A stretch of DNA of 64,000 nucleotides from assembly GCF_030409605.1 (NCBI RefSeq), contig NZ_JAUFQG010000004.1, positions 2,591,001 through 2,655,000 on the forward strand, in the 5' to 3' direction. The notes under the pieces were generated by a model. The model made no database searches and had not been told where the DNA came from. It saw only the letters and a list, made by a program, of their open reading frames with translations. Numbering within the stretch: position 1 is the first letter of the stretch; the number at the start of each line of letters is the position of its first letter. This stretch comes from Simiduia curdlanivorans. GTDB taxonomy: Bacteria; Pseudomonadota; Gammaproteobacteria; Pseudomonadales; Cellvibrionaceae. This document shows positions 9,342-18,574 of this stretch, in pieces. The position numbers and the translations under genes are program-made.

Positions 9342-9587
9342 ATGATTATTGGTCGATTGTTTAAGAAAAAGGGTTCCCTGGCCTTGAGTCTGGCGGCTTG
9401 TTTAGCCTTTGTTTTAGCGGCTATTTTGGCCTGGGAGCTGCCTATGAGTGAAGTTTTACGCTTCACCTTGGCCAGCCTTTTAGCGCTTTTGGTAATCATG
9501 TTTGCCGCCGCCTTGACGGTGGTTCTAGTGCATCTGTTTGCGCATTTATGGCGTAAACTATGGCACCTTCTCTTTCGTAAAGATTAA
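9342..9587 (+). CDS. Small membrane protein, 81 residues
   Basis: Not recognised as a named family. A basic N-terminus (RLFKKKG) precedes two hydrophobic segments at about 13-31 and 38-65, followed by a basic tail ending in LLFRKD. This fits a two-helix inner-membrane protein with both ends in the cytoplasm. There is no clear ribosome binding site (GGATAGTGA upstream). It lies between the HAD phosphatase and an AraC-type regulator, whose start is 11 bases downstream. The hydrophobicity pattern is the main support for it being real. Confidence 0.5.
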   Translation: MIIGRLFKKKGSLALSLAACLAFVLAAILAWELPMSEVLRFTLASLLALLVIMFAAALTVVLVHLFAHLWRKLWHLLFRKD

Positions 9588-9597
9588 CTCAATTTTC

Positions 9598-10647
9598 ATG
9601 GCTCAAGCCGACGTTAGTGTGCCCAGTGAATATGCCCGAACCCTGCTGCAAACCGTGGCGGAGAACGGCGGCAACCGCGATCAATTGATGGCGGAGCTAG
9701 GTATTGCGGAGGCTGAGCTCACGCCCGGTAGGGGTTTCTCTGCGCTTAAGTATGGCAAGTTGTATCAGCGCGTTATGCGGGTGATGCAGGATGAATGCTT
9801 TGGCATGTTCAGCGGCGGTAAAGTTCGGCTCGGCTCGTTTCGACTGCTCTGCCTCACGGTCATTCAGTCCACCAATTTGCGTCAGGCGATTGTGCGCTCG
9901 GGGGAGTTTTGTGAGATTTGCCGAGGGTTTTTGGTTCGCTCGCGCCTGCTCGAGCCAGCGCCAGGTGTGGCGCGGGTGGAAATGTGCGGCATTAGCTCGG
10001 TCTCGCCTGAAGCCTTTGCCGAGATGGTCAATAACGCGACGCCGAACCAAGTGCGCACCAGTCTTGCCGTGTGGCAGCGTTTCAACTCCTGGTTAATCGG
10101 TCGAGAGATTCCGCTCACCGGTATCTATTTTGCGTTTTCCTGCCCGGATGAATTTCGCGAAATGGCCGAGTGTTATCCCGCCCAGCTGCATTTCGATCAG
10201 GCTTTTACCGGCTACGAGTTCGACGCCAGCTTCCTAGACGCGCCGGTGGTGCAAAATCAAAATACCTTGATGGATTTCGTGCGCTCGGCACCTTACCACT
10301 TGGTGATAAGCGATAGCAGCCAGCAGAGTCTCAAGGCCAAGGTGAGGGCTATCTTGTCGAAAGATGTGAGTGGTAGCCAACCCAGCGCCGAGGACGTGGC
10401 CTCCCGCTTAAACCTATCGGTCACCACCCTAAGGCGCAAATTGCAAGCGGAGGATACCTCCTATCAGCGCTTAAAGGACGAGTGTCGCATGGAGGCCGCC
10501 TTTCACTATTTGAGTTGCCCAGAGTTGACCAATAGTTGCATTGCCGAGCGTTTGGGCTTTGACGAAAGCAGTGCCTTTTTCCGCGCCTTTAAAAAGTGGA
10601 CCGGCGTGACCCCCGGCGACTACCGCAAAGGCCTAGACAAGCCTTAA
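9598..10647 (+). CDS. AraC-family transcriptional regulator
   Basis: The start ATG at 9598 (MAQADVSVPSEYAR) is preferred over an open upstream extension that would run back into the small membrane gene. The resulting protein is 349 residues. The N-terminal 200 or so residues resemble the arabinose-binding-like domain found in OruR/ArgR-type AraC proteins. The C-terminal about 100 residues hold two helix-turn-helix motifs, with VASRLNLSVTTLRRKLQ and IAERLGFDESSAFFRAF. A ligand-responsive activator is expected. It points towards an acyl-CoA dehydrogenase, SCP2 and FadD cluster, which it may control; that link is inferred from position. Confidence 0.87.
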   Translation: MAQADVSVPSEYARTLLQTVAENGGNRDQLMAELGIAEAELTPGRGFSALKYGKLYQRVMRVMQDECFGMFSGGKVRLGSFRLLCLTVIQSTNLRQAIVRSGEFCEICRGFLVRSRLLEPAPGVARVEMCGISSVSPEAFAEMVNNATPNQVRTSLAVWQRFNSWLIGREIPLTGIYFAFSCPDEFREMAECYPAQLHFDQAFTGYEFDASFLDAPVVQNQNTLMDFVRSAPYHLVISDSSQQSLKAKVRAILSKDVSGSQPSAEDVASRLNLSVTTLRRKLQAEDTSYQRLKDECRMEAAFHYLSCPELTNSCIAERLGFDESSAFFRAFKKWTGVTPGDYRKGLDKP

Positions 10648-10805
10648 ATCCCCATCAACGGGCGCTTTTTGCGCCTACACTTGTGCCGAGGCCACCCCTA
10701 GGCGCCCAAAAATGTCAGCTAATGTGGTTGATTTCGCTATTGAGAGCCAAGGCGTAATAACGGATTCTGTGGCAATACCCAATCGAATAACCAGAGGTTG
10801 ATGAC

Positions 10806-12605
10806 ATGAGTGATTACAAAGCCCCGTTGCGCGAAATCCAATATGTAATGTGGGAGCTGCTTGGCTATGAGCAGCATTACCAGTCTTTGCCCGGCGGTGA
10901 CGAGGCGAGCTCAGATGTAGTTAACGCCGTTATTGAAGAGGGCGCGAAGTTCTGTGAGAACGTGTTGGCACCTCTTAATGCCGTGGGCGATAGAGAAGGC
11001 TGCACGTGGAACGATGGTGAAGTGACCACGCCAACGGGCTTTAAAGAAGCTTATCAGCAATATGTAGAAGCCGGTTGGCCCTCTATGTGTCACCACGAAG
11101 AGCACGGTGGCCAAGGCTTGCCGCAGTCCTTGGGTACGATCCTGAGTGAAATGGTAGGTTCGGCTAACTGGTCTTGGGGTATGTACCCTGGCCTGTCTCA
11201 CGGTTGTATGAATACCTTAGAAGCGCACGGCACCGCTGAACAAAAAGAACAGTATTTAGGTAAGTTGGTTGAGGGCAGCTGGACTGGCACCATGTGCTTG
11301 ACAGAACCTCATTGCGGCACCGACCTCGGTATGTTGCGTACCAAGGCAGAGCCCAATGCGGACGGCTCCTATAATATTTCTGGCACCAAGATTTTTATCT
11401 CTGCCGGCGAGCACGACATGTCCGAGAACATTATCCATATTGTGTTAGCGCGCCTGCCCGATGCACCGGCCGGTACCAAGGGTATTTCCCTGTTCATCGT
11501 GCCTAAATTCAATGTTAACGCCGATGGCTCAGTGGGCGATCGCAACACCCTGAAGTGTGGTTCGCTCGAGCACAAGATGGGCATTCACGGTAACTCTACC
11601 TGTGTCATGAACTTTGACGGCGCCAAGGGCTTCCTTATTGGCCCGCCAAACAAAGGCTTGAACTGCATGTTCACCTTTATGAATACCGCCCGCGTGGGTA
11701 CTGCCTTGCAAGGTTTGGCGCACGCTGAAGTTGGCTTCCAGAAGTCTTTGGAGTACGCCCGCGACCGCCTGCAAATGCGCTCCTTGTCGGGTCCGAAAAA
11801 CCCGGATGGCCCAGCCGACCCAATTATTGTGCACCCAGACGTTCGCCGTATGCTGCTGACGCAAAAAGCCTTGGCCGAAGGCGCGCGTATGTTGATTTAT
11901 TACACGGCGCAGCAGGTTGATATCGTTGACCGCAGCACTGATGAAGACGCGCGTAAAGCCGCCGATGAATTGCTAGGTTTCTTGACGCCTATCGCTAAGG
12001 CCTTTGTCACCGAAACTGGCTTTGAAGCCGCCAACCTAGGCCTACAGTGCTTCGGTGGTCATGGTTTTATTGCCGAGTGGGGTATGGAGCAGAATGTTCG
12101 CGATTGCCGTATCTCTATGTTGTACGAAGGCACAACCGGCATTCAGGCGCTCGATTTGTTGGGCCGCAAAGTGTTGATGACCAATGGCGAGTCGCTCAAG
12201 CGCTTCACCAAGATTGTGCATAAGTTCTGTAAGGCGCAAGAAGGCAACGACAAGGTCACCGAATTTATTACGCCGTTAATGGCGATTAATAAAGAGTGGG
12301 GCGAGTTGACCATGCACATTGGCTTGCTAGCGATGGAAAACCCAGAGGAAGTGGGCGCTGCGTCGGTAGATTTCTTGATGTACTCAGGGTACGCCACGCT
12401 GGCTTACTTCTGGGCTATGGCAGCTGCCGATGCACAGGCTAAGTTAGACAGCGGCGCAGCCGATGCGGCCTTCTACGAAGCCAAGCTCAAGACGGCGCGT
12501 TTCTACTATCAGCGCTTGTTGCCGCGTACCCGCGCATTGGTTGATACCATGAAGTCTGGCGCCAACAACCTGATGGCTCTGGAAGCAGAACACTTCGCTT
12601 TCTAA
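10806..12605 (+). CDS. Acyl-CoA dehydrogenase, about 600-residue class (DmdC/AcdA-like)
   Basis: This is an FAD enzyme that makes the alpha-beta double bond in an acyl-CoA. At 599 residues it is longer than classical short- or medium-chain enzymes and matches the class with an extra C-terminal domain, which includes the methylmercaptopropionyl-CoA dehydrogenase-like proteins. The middle region has CLTEPHCGTDLG and the FAD-contact phrase GTKIFISAGEHD. The likely catalytic Glu is in MLYEGTTGIQALDL, with CFGGHGF just before it. Substrate chain length cannot be read from sequence. An SCP2-domain gene and a FadD-type ligase follow, giving a small fatty-acid oxidation unit. Confidence 0.9.
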   Translation: MSDYKAPLREIQYVMWELLGYEQHYQSLPGGDEASSDVVNAVIEEGAKFCENVLAPLNAVGDREGCTWNDGEVTTPTGFKEAYQQYVEAGWPSMCHHEEHGGQGLPQSLGTILSEMVGSANWSWGMYPGLSHGCMNTLEAHGTAEQKEQYLGKLVEGSWTGTMCLTEPHCGTDLGMLRTKAEPNADGSYNISGTKIFISAGEHDMSENIIHIVLARLPDAPAGTKGISLFIVPKFNVNADGSVGDRNTLKCGSLEHKMGIHGNSTCVMNFDGAKGFLIGPPNKGLNCMFTFMNTARVGTALQGLAHAEVGFQKSLEYARDRLQMRSLSGPKNPDGPADPIIVHPDVRRMLLTQKALAEGARMLIYYTAQQVDIVDRSTDEDARKAADELLGFLTPIAKAFVTETGFEAANLGLQCFGGHGFIAEWGMEQNVRDCRISMLYEGTTGIQALDLLGRKVLMTNGESLKRFTKIVHKFCKAQEGNDKVTEFITPLMAINKEWGELTMHIGLLAMENPEEVGAASVDFLMYSGYATLAYFWAMAAADAQAKLDSGAADAAFYEAKLKTARFYYQRLLPRTRALVDTMKSGANNLMALEAEHFAF

Positions 12606-12620
12606 ACTGGATAGGGCCAA

Positions 12621-12947
12621 GTGGCATTTACTTTCCAGCAATTGCAGCAGCGATTCGAGACCAGCTTTAGGCCTGAACAGGCCGCTGGGATCGACTCGCT
12701 GTTTCAGTATGTCATTCCCGATGGCAGTAATTTCTATATGCGTATAAAGTGCGGGCAGTTAGATTTTAACGCCGGCGACGCGTCATCTACCGCAGACTTA
12801 ACCATTACCATGGAATGGAAAACCCTTGATGAACTGTTTCAGGGGCGAGTTAGCGGCATGCAGGCCTTCATGTTTGGCCATATCAAAGTGGCGGGAAGCT
12901 TGGCCTTGGCGTCAAAGCTGATCGAGGTTTTTGCACCCATAGAATAA
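12621..12947 (+). CDS. SCP2 sterol-binding domain protein
   Basis: A single-domain 108-residue protein of the SCP2 (sterol carrier protein 2) fold. Visible parts are the beta-sheet segment FYMRIKCGQLDF, the DLTITMEWKTLDELF segment and the C-terminal helix GHIKVAGSLALASKLIEVF. Members bind lipids or acyl-CoAs in a hydrophobic tunnel. The start codon is GTG. It lies 15 bases after the acyl-CoA dehydrogenase and is probably co-transcribed with it, possibly carrying its substrate or product. Confidence 0.85.
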   Translation: MAFTFQQLQQRFETSFRPEQAAGIDSLFQYVIPDGSNFYMRIKCGQLDFNAGDASSTADLTITMEWKTLDELFQGRVSGMQAFMFGHIKVAGSLALASKLIEVFAPIE

Positions 12948-13045
12948 AGTTTGAGCTCTACAATACGAGGGGTAATGGCGTAGGCAATTACCTGCACAAT
13001 AAACACCTAGCCGATAACGATAAAAGTGACGGTGGAGGAGGACAC

Positions 13046-14656
13046 GTGATAGATACAAATAGCACTGTGGTTGAAGTGTTGAACAAAGCTTGCGAAACCT
13101 TTGCGGGTAACACAGCGTTCACTTGTTTAGGTCAATCCATGACCTTCGCTGAATTAGATCATTTGAGTTTACAATTCGCCTGTTATTTGCAACAGCGAAC
13201 CGAGCTCAAGCCGGGCGATCGCATCGCGGTGCAGCTGCCTAATTTATTGCAATACCCTGTGGTTGTGTTCGGGGCCTTGCGCGCAGGCCTCACTGTGGTA
13301 AATACCAATCCGCTATATACCCAGCGCGAGCTCGAGCATCAACTCAATGACTCGGGTGCTAAGGCGCTTGTGGTGCTCGCTAATATTGCCGATGTGGCGG
13401 CACAGGTAGTAGATCGAACTGCTGTTAAGCAAGTGATTGTGACGGAAGTGGGCGATTTGCACCGGCCCATTAAGCGCTTGCTGATCAACTCGGTGTTGAA
13501 ATACATCAAGCGCGAAGTACCTAAGGTGTCGTTCAAGCACCAAGTTAGTTTGCGCTCCACCTTTCAAGCGGGCGATTTGAATCGCTATGAGCCCTCTGCC
13601 CAAGAGCCGCAAGATATCGCTGTGTTGCAATATACCGGTGGCACAACTGGTGTCGCCAAGGGCGCGATGCTGACCCACGCTAATTTGGTTGCCAATATGC
13701 AACAGGTGCGCGAAATGCTCGGTGATTCGGTGAGTATTGGCAAAGAGCACTATGTGGCACCGCTGCCGCTGTACCATATCTATGCGTTTACCCTGCACTG
13801 CATGACCTTGCTGGCCGCTGGCTGCCAGTCGACCTTGATTCCCAACCCGCGCGATATCCCAAGCTTCGTGAAAATGATGAAGGGCAAACAGATCACCGGT
13901 TTTGTTGGCTTGAATACGTTATTTAATGCGCTCTGCCGCGACGAATCTTTTACCAAGTTAGACTTTTCTTCGCTACATACCACCGCCTCTGGTGGCATGG
14001 CGCTAACCACTGAAGCGGCTAAGCGCTGGCTCGAAGTTACCGGCTGCGTGGTGGGTGAAGGCTATGGCATGACCGAGACCTCTCCGGTTGTATCGTTTAA
14101 TCCACCGGCGGCGATTCAGCAGGGCACCGTTGGTTTGCCCGTGCCTGAAACGGAATTAAAAGTCATCGACGAAGCGGGTAATACCTTAGCGCAGGGCGAG
14201 GCTGGTGAGCTTTGTGTGCGCGGGCCGCAGGTGATGAAAGGTTATTGGCAGCGCCCTGAAGAAACCGCCAAAGTGCTGGATGCCGAGGGTTGGCTCAAGA
14301 CCGGCGATATGGCTGTTATTCAAGAAGATGGCTATGTGCGCATTGTGGATCGCAAAAAAGACATGATCATTGTGTCTGGTTTTAATGTCTATCCCAATGA
14401 AGTTGAGGATGTTATTTGTCAGCACCCAGGTGTGGTTGAAGCTGCAGCCGTAGGTTTGCCGGATGAAAAAAGTGGCGAGCAAGTTAAGCTGTTTGTGGTG
14501 GTTTCCGATACCAGTTTGACGGAAAAAGACATCATCGCCTTTTGCCGAACTAACCTGACCGGTTATAAAGTGCCGAGAAGCGTTGAGTTTAGAACTGAGC
14601 TGCCGAAATCAAATGTCGGTAAAATCTTACGGCGAGAATTAAAGCCGGCCGCCTAA
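13046..14656 (+). CDS. fadD: Long-chain-fatty-acid-CoA ligase (FadD type)
   Basis: A 536-residue adenylate-forming enzyme that activates fatty acids to acyl-CoA through an acyl-AMP. The P-loop-like motif is YTGGTTGVAKGAML. The A5 motif GEGYGMTETSPV, the A7 motif WLKTGDMAVI and the hinge VDRKKDMIIVSGFNVYP are all present. The catalytic Lys motif KSNVGKILRRELK is near the C-terminus. The start is GTG, supported by a strong GGAGGAGG site upstream. It is the third gene after the acyl-CoA dehydrogenase and SCP2 protein, with a 98-base gap, and a terminator follows. Chain-length preference is not readable. Confidence 0.9.
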   Translation: MIDTNSTVVEVLNKACETFAGNTAFTCLGQSMTFAELDHLSLQFACYLQQRTELKPGDRIAVQLPNLLQYPVVVFGALRAGLTVVNTNPLYTQRELEHQLNDSGAKALVVLANIADVAAQVVDRTAVKQVIVTEVGDLHRPIKRLLINSVLKYIKREVPKVSFKHQVSLRSTFQAGDLNRYEPSAQEPQDIAVLQYTGGTTGVAKGAMLTHANLVANMQQVREMLGDSVSIGKEHYVAPLPLYHIYAFTLHCMTLLAAGCQSTLIPNPRDIPSFVKMMKGKQITGFVGLNTLFNALCRDESFTKLDFSSLHTTASGGMALTTEAAKRWLEVTGCVVGEGYGMTETSPVVSFNPPAAIQQGTVGLPVPETELKVIDEAGNTLAQGEAGELCVRGPQVMKGYWQRPEETAKVLDAEGWLKTGDMAVIQEDGYVRIVDRKKDMIIVSGFNVYPNEVEDVICQHPGVVEAAAVGLPDEKSGEQVKLFVVVSDTSLTEKDIIAFCRTNLTGYKVPRSVEFRTELPKSNVGKILRRELKPAA

Positions 14657-14674
14657 GGGGTTAGCCTAGATTGC

Positions 14675-14702
14675 AAAATGCCAGCTCAATGCTGGCATTT
14701 TT
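14675..14702 (+). terminator. Rho-independent terminator after fadD
   Basis: AAAATGCCAGC (14675-14685) pairs with GCTGGCATTTT (14691-14701) around a TCAAT loop and ends in a T run. It lies 19 bases after the fadD stop. Confidence 0.85.
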
Positions 14703-14988
14703 GTATGAAAATTGTTCAATTTCAACCTTATCAAAGACATAGGCTTGCTTGATCGGCGATATTTCGTCAATCTAGTGCAATTCGTTGGACGTAGCAGGAA
14801 TATCCCATGTGGCTCGATCTGCATCACCCCATGGGGCGTGGGAAAGTCGAATACCGTTTTTTGAAACCTGATGGGCACTTCAGTGTCCGTTTTTTACTGA
14901 CTCTATTTGTGACTGTGAAAGTCATCGGGCAACGAGGCGCTGGCCAGGTTTTCCAAGTTGTTTCTCATCTAAGGAAGATTACCGTCAT
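14703..14988. other. Intergenic region between the fadD terminator and the patatin gene
   Basis: Together with the terminator this makes a gene-free stretch of about 330 bases. I see no convincing gene, repeat or RNA. A weak 61-codon frame that overlaps the patatin start is treated as chance. AGGAAG lies about 15 bases before the patatin ATG. Confidence 0.5.
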
Positions 14989-16128
14989 ATGAAAAGTGCT
15001 CTTGTTCTTTCCGGTGGCGGTGCACGCGCGGCCTATCAAGTGGGGGTTTTACAGGCTTTGGCTGAAATCCTTCCGGCCAGCCAGAAAAATCCATTTCCCA
15101 TTATTTGCGGCACCTCTGCCGGCGCGATCAATGCCCTTGCAATTGCCAGTCACACTGGGTCTTTTCGAGAGTCTGTGACCGATTTGGTTGGCATGTGGCA
15201 GAACCTAACCGTCGATCAGGTATATAAAAACTCTTTGGCTGATTTGCTGCGCGGGGTCGGAAAAATAGGGTTGTCTTTCTTTAATCAGGGCGTGGGCAAA
15301 GCGCAGCCCATTGCATTGCTGGATAATTCGCCCTTACATCAACTGATTCACGACAATATCCATTTCAAAAATATCGCACCGGCGATTGAAAGCGGCAACT
15401 TAGATGCGGTTTGTATTACCGCTATGGGTTATTCATCGGGTGAGTCGGTGAGCTTTTTTCAAGGTAAACCAGAGTTAAGAGGTTGGCGCCGCTACCATCG
15501 AATTGGTACTCCAACTCAGTTAGATGCCCGTCACTTATTAGCATCGTCGGCGATACCCACTATTTTCCCAACCGTGCGTATTAATAGAGAGTATTTTGGC
15601 GACGGCGCCCTGCGTCAATTGGCACCCATTAGCCCTGCATTGCACTTGGGTGCGGATAGGGTTTTTGTGGTGGGGGTGAGCGGTAATAGAAATCCTGAGC
15701 ATTGGGGTAAGCGCCGGCCGGTGCGCCATTCACCCTCTATGGCGCAGATCATTGGCCATTTATTTAATGCGGCTTTCGTCGATAGTTTGGAGGCGGATAT
15801 TGAACATTTAGAGAGGGTCAATAAGTTACTCAATATGGTGCCAGAGGAAAAGCGCAAAGAAGCGGGCTTGCCCTTGCGCACCGTTGAAAGTCTCATTATT
15901 TCGCCGTCCCAAGAGCTGGATAAAATTGCCGGTCGAAAAGTGCGTTATCTGCCGAAAACCTTGCGTTGGTTTTTTAGCTCCACCGGTGCAACGGCAAAAG
16001 GTGGCGGTGCGACAGCGGCGAGCTATCTACTCTTTGCGCCGCAGTTTTGCTCCGAGCTGATTGAGTTGGGCTACCAAGATACGATGTGGGAGGCCGATAC
16101 TGTTAGGGCTTTCTTTGCTGAGAAGTAG
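14989..16128 (+). CDS. Patatin-like phospholipase
   Basis: A 379-residue serine hydrolase of the patatin family, expected to cleave acyl groups from lipids. The oxyanion-hole motif GGGARAAY is at residues 9-16. The nucleophile elbow is G-T-S-A-G with Ser43. The catalytic Asp is Asp205 in the DGA motif (YFGDGALR). No signal peptide is seen, so it is probably cytoplasmic or peripheral. The C-terminal 120 or so residues are helical and basic, as in other bacterial patatin proteins. A TetR regulator follows on the same strand 98 bases later. Confidence 0.88.
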   Translation: MKSALVLSGGGARAAYQVGVLQALAEILPASQKNPFPIICGTSAGAINALAIASHTGSFRESVTDLVGMWQNLTVDQVYKNSLADLLRGVGKIGLSFFNQGVGKAQPIALLDNSPLHQLIHDNIHFKNIAPAIESGNLDAVCITAMGYSSGESVSFFQGKPELRGWRRYHRIGTPTQLDARHLLASSAIPTIFPTVRINREYFGDGALRQLAPISPALHLGADRVFVVGVSGNRNPEHWGKRRPVRHSPSMAQIIGHLFNAAFVDSLEADIEHLERVNKLLNMVPEEKRKEAGLPLRTVESLIISPSQELDKIAGRKVRYLPKTLRWFFSSTGATAKGGGATAASYLLFAPQFCSELIELGYQDTMWEADTVRAFFAEK

Positions 16129-16226
16129 GTGCAGTACGCGATCAGTGGTAAGTCTAGACGCGCCGTGAGTAAGGTGAGTAGCAGCCGATTCAGCTAAAAT
16201 ATAATAAAAGAACACGAGATTATGTA

Positions 16227-16865
16227 ATGAATGATTCAACTAAGTCCCGTCGTGCAAAGGGCGAGCAAACCCGACAAAATATTTTAGAGGCCACGCTAAG
16301 GTTAATTGTTGCGCGTGGCCATCACGCGGTAACCCATCGCGCCGTGGCGGCGGAGGCGGCCGTTAACCTATCCTTGACCACCTATTATTTTAAAGATTTG
16401 CAGGAGCTTATCCGGCATGCCTTTGAATTTTATAGCGAGCGTACATCGAAGGCCGTGGGCGATATGTGGACTGCTATTAATAGCCATCTCGATTCCATGA
16501 GCGTGGACACGGTAGAGCAAAAGGCCGAGATCGCTGACTGGCTGGCGACCATGGCGGCTGAGTATATTTTAGATGAATTTAAAAATAAGTCCGATAATCT
16601 GACCTTGGAGATGACATTGTTTTATGATTTGCATCTTGAGAAGGGGTTGCGCGATATTGGTTATCAATTAAGAACTCGATTTAAGTCCGATTTTATTGCC
16701 GTGTGCCATCGCTTGGGGTCGGATCAACCTGAAACTGATGCAGCGCTCTTGTTAGGTGAAGTACAGAGGTTGGAGTACCAGGGTTTAGCCGAAGGTGGTG
16801 AACTCACTAGAGAGCAGATATACCAACAACTAAACCGTTTAATCCGCTTGATAATGAAAATTTAA
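16227..16865 (+). CDS. TetR-family transcriptional regulator
   Basis: A 212-residue repressor-type protein. The N-terminal helix-turn-helix covers about residues 12-60: EQTRQNILEATLRLI, then HHAVTHRAVAAEA and LSLTTYYFKDLQEL, the standard TetR pattern. The C-terminal ligand-binding domain is helical and not diagnostic. A TATAAT-like sequence lies in AATATAATAAAAG just upstream. The target is unknown; the adjacent patatin-like lipase is a candidate by position only. Confidence 0.87.
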   Translation: MNDSTKSRRAKGEQTRQNILEATLRLIVARGHHAVTHRAVAAEAAVNLSLTTYYFKDLQELIRHAFEFYSERTSKAVGDMWTAINSHLDSMSVDTVEQKAEIADWLATMAAEYILDEFKNKSDNLTLEMTLFYDLHLEKGLRDIGYQLRTRFKSDFIAVCHRLGSDQPETDAALLLGEVQRLEYQGLAEGGELTREQIYQQLNRLIRLIMKI

Positions 16866-16894
16866 TTTCACTGTCTAGAGTGGGGCGCTCCTGC

Positions 16895-18376
16895 TTACCC
16901 GTTACTGTTCTCAGATTCAGTCGCCGTACATTTCCCGCCGCGCATTTTGGCCCGATATAGGGCTTTGTCTGCCCGTTCAAACCATTGCTCAAAGCTATCT
17001 TGTTGATGGTATTGGGCGATGCCAATGCTGCAACTAGCCGTGGGGGCGTCAGGGGTGGTTGCCACGGCCAATTTGTTGTGTATGCGCTCGGCGAGTGTGC
17101 TTGCGGCTTTTAAATCCGTGTTGGAACTGACAATAATAAATTCCTCTCCTCCCCAGCGCGCGCAAAAATCCGTTTCTCTGACGACTTTGGTCAGGGTGTT
17201 GGCAAAGGTTTTCAGGGTAATGTCACCGGCGTTGTGCCCGTATTTATCATTGATACTTTTGAATTTATCCAAGTCTAATATGAGTAGCGTTAATGGAAAT
17301 TGCTGACGGCGCCAACGGGTAAGTTCTTTCTCTATATGCTCTAAAATACTTTTCCTATTGAGAAGCCCAGTTAAGTTATCGTGTGTTGCCAGAAACAAAA
17401 GATGTTGATGTTGGGTCGATAGTTGCGCGTGTACAGCTTTCAGCTCCATGTTTTTCTCGAGCAGTATGCTATTGACCTTTTTACTGGCTCGGTATCTTTC
17501 CAACAGCAAGAGCAGTATGAGGATGGAAGCTAGCGCAATTTTCCAAGCCAAGCTGTAATCGGTTTTGGTGGCGATGCTAATGGGGTTCCAGCTGCTGTAA
17601 ATGCGAGAGTGATCCTGATGTGAGAAGTTGTCTATCGCTAAATTTAAAATTGCCAAGAGTTCTGGATTGTTCTTATGAACCGCAAGGCGCAATTCGTCCC
17701 CTTGGGGTAAGTCGGTGGCAATATGAAGGTTGGACAGACCGGCGTTTTGAATGTGCCGTGTAACGGCCAGCAGCGAACCCGCTACGGCGTCCACATCGCC
17801 ACTCGATACCCGCATTAAGCCCGCAAGTTCCGATGCAACTCGTACCAAGGCGATTTCTGGATGCTCATTGCGCAAGTATTCTTCTTGCATGTAACCGTCG
17901 ATGACCGCTAGGGATTTACCGTGTAAATCCGAGTAGCCTTTGATCTCGTTCAGGTGGTTGGTGCGAACCACCAACACATTGGGGTCTCTAAAATAAACAT
18001 CGGAAAAGCTTGCATAGGTCTCTCGCTCTGCCGTGCGATTTAGCATGGGGATAAGGTCGCACCGGCCTTGCTCTAGGTAGTCTAGGGTTTGTCGCCAACG
18101 CGACGTTGGTACAAGCACAAAGGGGATTTCGAGGCTTTTGCTCAGAAGCTCCACATAATCTTTTGACATACCGATGTGAACGCCGTTTTTAACGGCTTCA
18201 AAAGGCATCCAGTTGGGGTCAACGCAATAGGTGAGTTGTTTCTTTGTGGTTAAGTAAGTGTGCTGCTCAGGGGTAAGCGCCACTAAACTTGCCTGTGTCG
18301 ATAGCGCGAGGGTGCAGAGGTATAGGCTCAGTGACATTAGCGTCATTTTCAGTAGTCTGAGTGAAATTCTTGGCAC
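16895..18376 (-). CDS. Diguanylate cyclase with periplasmic solute-binding-type sensor domain
   Basis: A 493-residue membrane sensor that makes cyclic di-GMP. A signal segment (about 10-28) leads to an extracellular type-3 solute-binding domain (about 35-265, with LTYCVDPNWMPFEAV and GKSLAVIDGYMQEEYL). One membrane helix (about 275-295, IALASILILLLLLERY) connects to a GGDEF domain. The active-site motif is GGEEF at residues 409-413. An RxxD inhibitory site (RETD, 400-403) lies five residues before it, so product inhibition is expected. The start is GTG with AGGA seven bases upstream. The bound small molecule, perhaps an amino acid, is not known. Confidence 0.92.
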   Translation of the reverse strand: MPRISLRLLKMTLMSLSLYLCTLALSTQASLVALTPEQHTYLTTKKQLTYCVDPNWMPFEAVKNGVHIGMSKDYVELLSKSLEIPFVLVPTSRWRQTLDYLEQGRCDLIPMLNRTAERETYASFSDVYFRDPNVLVVRTNHLNEIKGYSDLHGKSLAVIDGYMQEEYLRNEHPEIALVRVASELAGLMRVSSGDVDAVAGSLLAVTRHIQNAGLSNLHIATDLPQGDELRLAVHKNNPELLAILNLAIDNFSHQDHSRIYSSWNPISIATKTDYSLAWKIALASILILLLLLERYRASKKVNSILLEKNMELKAVHAQLSTQHQHLLFLATHDNLTGLLNRKSILEHIEKELTRWRRQQFPLTLLILDLDKFKSINDKYGHNAGDITLKTFANTLTKVVRETDFCARWGGEEFIIVSSNTDLKAASTLAERIHNKLAVATTPDAPTASCSIGIAQYHQQDSFEQWFERADKALYRAKMRGGKCTATESENSNG

Positions 18377-18503
18377 TGTTGATCCTGATTGATGTGAGAT
18401 TGGTCGCGAGCTTGAGAGCTGGTTTCAGTATAGATGTTATCGGGCAGTTTAGCGTTTGTAGGATGGTGCCTACTGCAATGTTAAAAAGTGCCAAGAGCGC
18501 GCC

Positions 18504-18537
18504 AAAAAAAAGGCCCGTATATTCATACGGGCCTTTT
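18504..18537 (-). terminator. Rho-independent terminator after acnB
   Basis: AAAGGCCCGTAT (18509-18520) pairs with ATACGGGCCTTT (18525-18536) around ATTC. On the minus strand the stem is followed by a run of seven T (plus-strand A run at 18504-18510), as expected for acnB, whose stop is at 18575. Confidence 0.9.
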
Positions 18538-18574
18538 CCGATCATTGTCAGATCGCTTTCGGTGCGTTACTCGA

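Noticed and set aside
14807..14992. 61-codon frame before the patatin gene
   Set aside because: It overlaps the patatin start in another frame and shows no motif or good ribosome binding site.
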